DNA of 7,465 bases from Flavobacteriaceae bacterium UBA5950 (GTDB lineage Bacteria > Bacteroidota > Bacteroidia > Flavobacteriales > Flavobacteriaceae): positions 1 to 7,465 of the forward strand of contig DJCM01000039.1 in the NCBI GenBank assembly GCA_002430545.1, in the 5' to 3' direction. Shown piece after piece: positions 6,220-7,465 of the stretch. Each line of letters starts with the position of its first letter. Position 1 is the stretch's first letter. The translations under genes and the position numbers were made by a program. The notes under the pieces were generated by a model, which saw only the letters and a program-made list of their open reading frames with translations, ran no database searches and was not told where the DNA came from.

Positions 6220-7403
6220 GTCAATGCCTGCTGGATTCGCTCGACTGCCTCTTCGATGTTTTTCATCGAAGCAGCATAAGAAATTCGAATATTGTTTGGG
6301 CATCCAAAGGCATCACCTGTCACAGTAGCAACATGCGCCTCTTCTAGCAAATAGAGTGCAAAATCTGATGCATTGTCTATCGTTTTACCCTTGATTGTTT
6401 TTCCAAAATAATGAGAGATATCTGGAAACACATAAAAAGCACCTTTGGGTTGATTGAGTACAAAGCCTTCAATGTTGCTGAGCAATTCAAGTATTCTTTC
6501 ACGACGAGTAGCAAACTCATAAACCATATACTGAATGTTAGCAACAGGCGCATCCAAAGCAGCAATTGTTGCACGTTGGGCGATACAGTTGGCACCACTC
6601 GTAATTTGACCCTGCATTTTTGTACATGCTTTTGCAATCCACTCAGGTGCACCCAAGTAGCCAATTCGCCAGCCAGTCATGGCAAAGGCCTTGGCAACTC
6701 CATTGACTGTCAAAGTACGATTGTACATTGAAGGAATTTGAGCAAAACTAAAGTGAGGAACACCATAGTTAATGAGTTCATAGATTTCATCTGAAAGAAT
6801 GTAGATGTCTGGATACTTTTCCAAGACAGCTGCCAAAGCACGATATTCAGCTTCTGTATAAACTGATCCACTTGGGTTATTTGGGGAGTTGATCACAACC
6901 ATTTTTGTTTTTGGCGTGATTGATTTCTCAAGCTGTTCGGGTGTGATTTTAAAATCTGTTTTGATGTCAGAATAAATTTCAATTGGGTTTCCTTCAGCTA
7001 GCAAAACAATGGCAGAGTAACTCACCCAGTAGGGTGCCACCAAAAGCACATCGTCTTCTGGATCTACCAATACCTGAATGGCGTTTGCAATGGACTGTTT
7101 TGCTCCTGTAGAGACCACAATCTGGCTTGGTGAATAATTCAACTGATTGTCTCTTTTAAACTTCCGACAAATGGCTTCTTTCAACGCCACATAGCCATCG
7201 ACTGGGGTGTATGAGTTATAGTTGTCGTTGACAGCTTGAATTGCTGCCTGTTTGATGAAATCAGGGGTATTAAAATCAGGTTCTCCGAGGCTGAGTCCAA
7301 TGACATTAACTCCTTGATTTTTTAATTCTCTTGCTTTGGCAGCCATGGCCAATGTTGCCGAAGCTGGTAAACTCTGTATGCGGTTGGATAATGATTCCTT
7401 CAT
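6216..7403 (-). CDS. PLP-dependent aminotransferase, class I, aspartate aminotransferase-like
   Basis: The 395-residue protein is a fold-type I PLP enzyme of the aspartate aminotransferase Ib group (Thermus type). It should move an amino group between aspartate, or a related amino acid, and 2-oxoglutarate in the cytoplasm. Seen motifs: LSLGEPDFNTP near 37-47; YTPVDGY; STGAKQ before the PLP phosphate site; PYWVSY with the ring-stacking aromatic; NSPNNPSG at 172-179; SDEIYE at 204-209 (Asp205 pairs with the PLP ring nitrogen); VAKAFAMTGWRIGY with the Schiff-base Lys238; and NIRISYA with the carboxylate-binding Arg373. The residue before Lys238 is Ala where many relatives have Ser. Substrate choice within this subclass is hard to predict, so no symbol is given. 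No TAnnTTTG element lies between the start and the window edge, which suggests transcription from further upstream. The last 4 bases overlap trkH. Confidence 0.5.
   Translation of the reverse strand: MKESLSNRIQSLPASATLAMAAKARELKNQGVNVIGLSLGEPDFNTPDFIKQAAIQAVNDNYNSYTPVDGYVALKEAICRKFKRDNQLNYSPSQIVVSTGAKQSIANAIQVLVDPEDDVLLVAPYWVSYSAIVLLAEGNPIEIYSDIKTDFKITPEQLEKSITPKTKMVVINSPNNPSGSVYTEAEYRALAAVLEKYPDIYILSDEIYELINYGVPHFSFAQIPSMYNRTLTVNGVAKAFAMTGWRIGYLGAPEWIAKACTKMQGQITSGANCIAQRATIAALDAPVANIQYMVYEFATRRERILELLSNIEGFVLNQPKGAFYVFPDISHYFGKTIKGKTIDNASDFALYLLEEAHVATVTGDAFGCPNNIRISYAASMKNIEEAVERIQQALT
6245..6274. other. Hairpin in the aminotransferase 3' coding region, just past the trkH stop
   Basis: CTTCGATG (6251-6258) and CATCGAAG (6264-6271) are perfect inverted copies around a TTTTT loop. 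CTG (6245-6247) and CAG (6272-6274) can add three pairs with a 3-base bulge. It starts 25 bases after the trkH stop, where the 3' end of a trkAH transcript would be expected. No T-run follows on either strand, so it is not a standard intrinsic terminator; it may stabilise or mark the mRNA 3' end. It also encodes S-M-K-N-I-E in the aminotransferase, so it may be coincidental. Confidence 0.5.
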
Positions 7404-7407
7404 CGTT

Positions 7408-7465
7408 TTATGTTGCTGGGTTTGGTTTTTTCGCCAGTGATTTCAGTAGTTCATAATGAGAATAA
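7408..7465 (-). CDS. Possible C-terminal end of an upstream gene (partial)
   Basis: One minus-strand frame is open from the window edge to a TAA at 7410-7408, 4 bases before the aminotransferase ATG. It reads YSHYELLKSLAKKPNPAT. The other two minus-strand frames hit TGA within 8 codons. The helix-like amphipathic composition and the very short gap fit the tail of a cotranscribed gene. At 18 codons this could be chance, and I do not recognise the family. Confidence 0.5.
   Translation of the reverse strand, partial: YSHYELLKSLAKKPNPAT

Noticed and set aside
6687..6695. Ala in place of Ser just before the catalytic Lys238 of the aminotransferase
   Set aside because: From my knowledge of Bacteroidetes homologues this is a common variant and the other catalytic residues are present.

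Overview
The window looks like a piece of core chromosome from a Bacteroidetes bacterium, most likely a marine or freshwater Flavobacteriales. Four things point there. A PorT-type protein of the type IX secretion system (T9SS) is present. There is a BamA-like lipoprotein of the TamL kind. UbiE is read as a menaquinone methylase. Several start sites are preceded by the Bacteroidetes -7 promoter element TAnnTTTG, and none has a clear Shine-Dalgarno sequence.

Layout, left to right. Positions 1-1109 (minus) hold the first 369 codons of a TamL/BamA-like outer-membrane lipoprotein; its 3' end lies outside the window. Head to head with it, 25 bases away, is a SpoU/TrmH-family RNA methyltransferase (1135-1863, plus). 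It runs tail to tail into porT (1850-2536, minus), which lies behind ubiE/menG (2529-3260, minus) and overlaps it by 8 bases. The only real intergenic gap (3261-3370) is a divergent control region with two opposed TAnnTTTG elements around a perfect 12-bp palindrome. To its right are trkA (3371-4720) and trkH (4723-6219), a two-gene potassium-uptake operon. trkH shares its stop-codon CTAG with the convergent class I aminotransferase gene (6216-7403, minus). At the right edge an open minus-strand frame stops 4 bases before the aminotransferase start and may be the tail of another gene.

How the genes work together: TamL and PorT both concern the outer membrane (protein insertion, and T9SS export and gliding). 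UbiE makes menaquinone for respiration. TrkA and TrkH take up potassium using the membrane potential. The methyltransferase modifies rRNA or tRNA, and the aminotransferase handles aspartate or a similar amino acid. These are housekeeping genes packed very tightly, with both tail-to-tail pairs overlapping.

I found no mobile element, CRISPR array, tRNA, rRNA or obvious new defence system. The most interesting signals are regulatory: the palindrome between ubiE and trkA, a four-codon leader frame overlapping the trkA start, a possibly leaderless tamL transcript, and a hairpin just beyond the trkH stop inside the opposite gene.

(Form note: the original answer gave no confidence values; the 0.5 in every feature is a placeholder required by the schema, not an estimate.)
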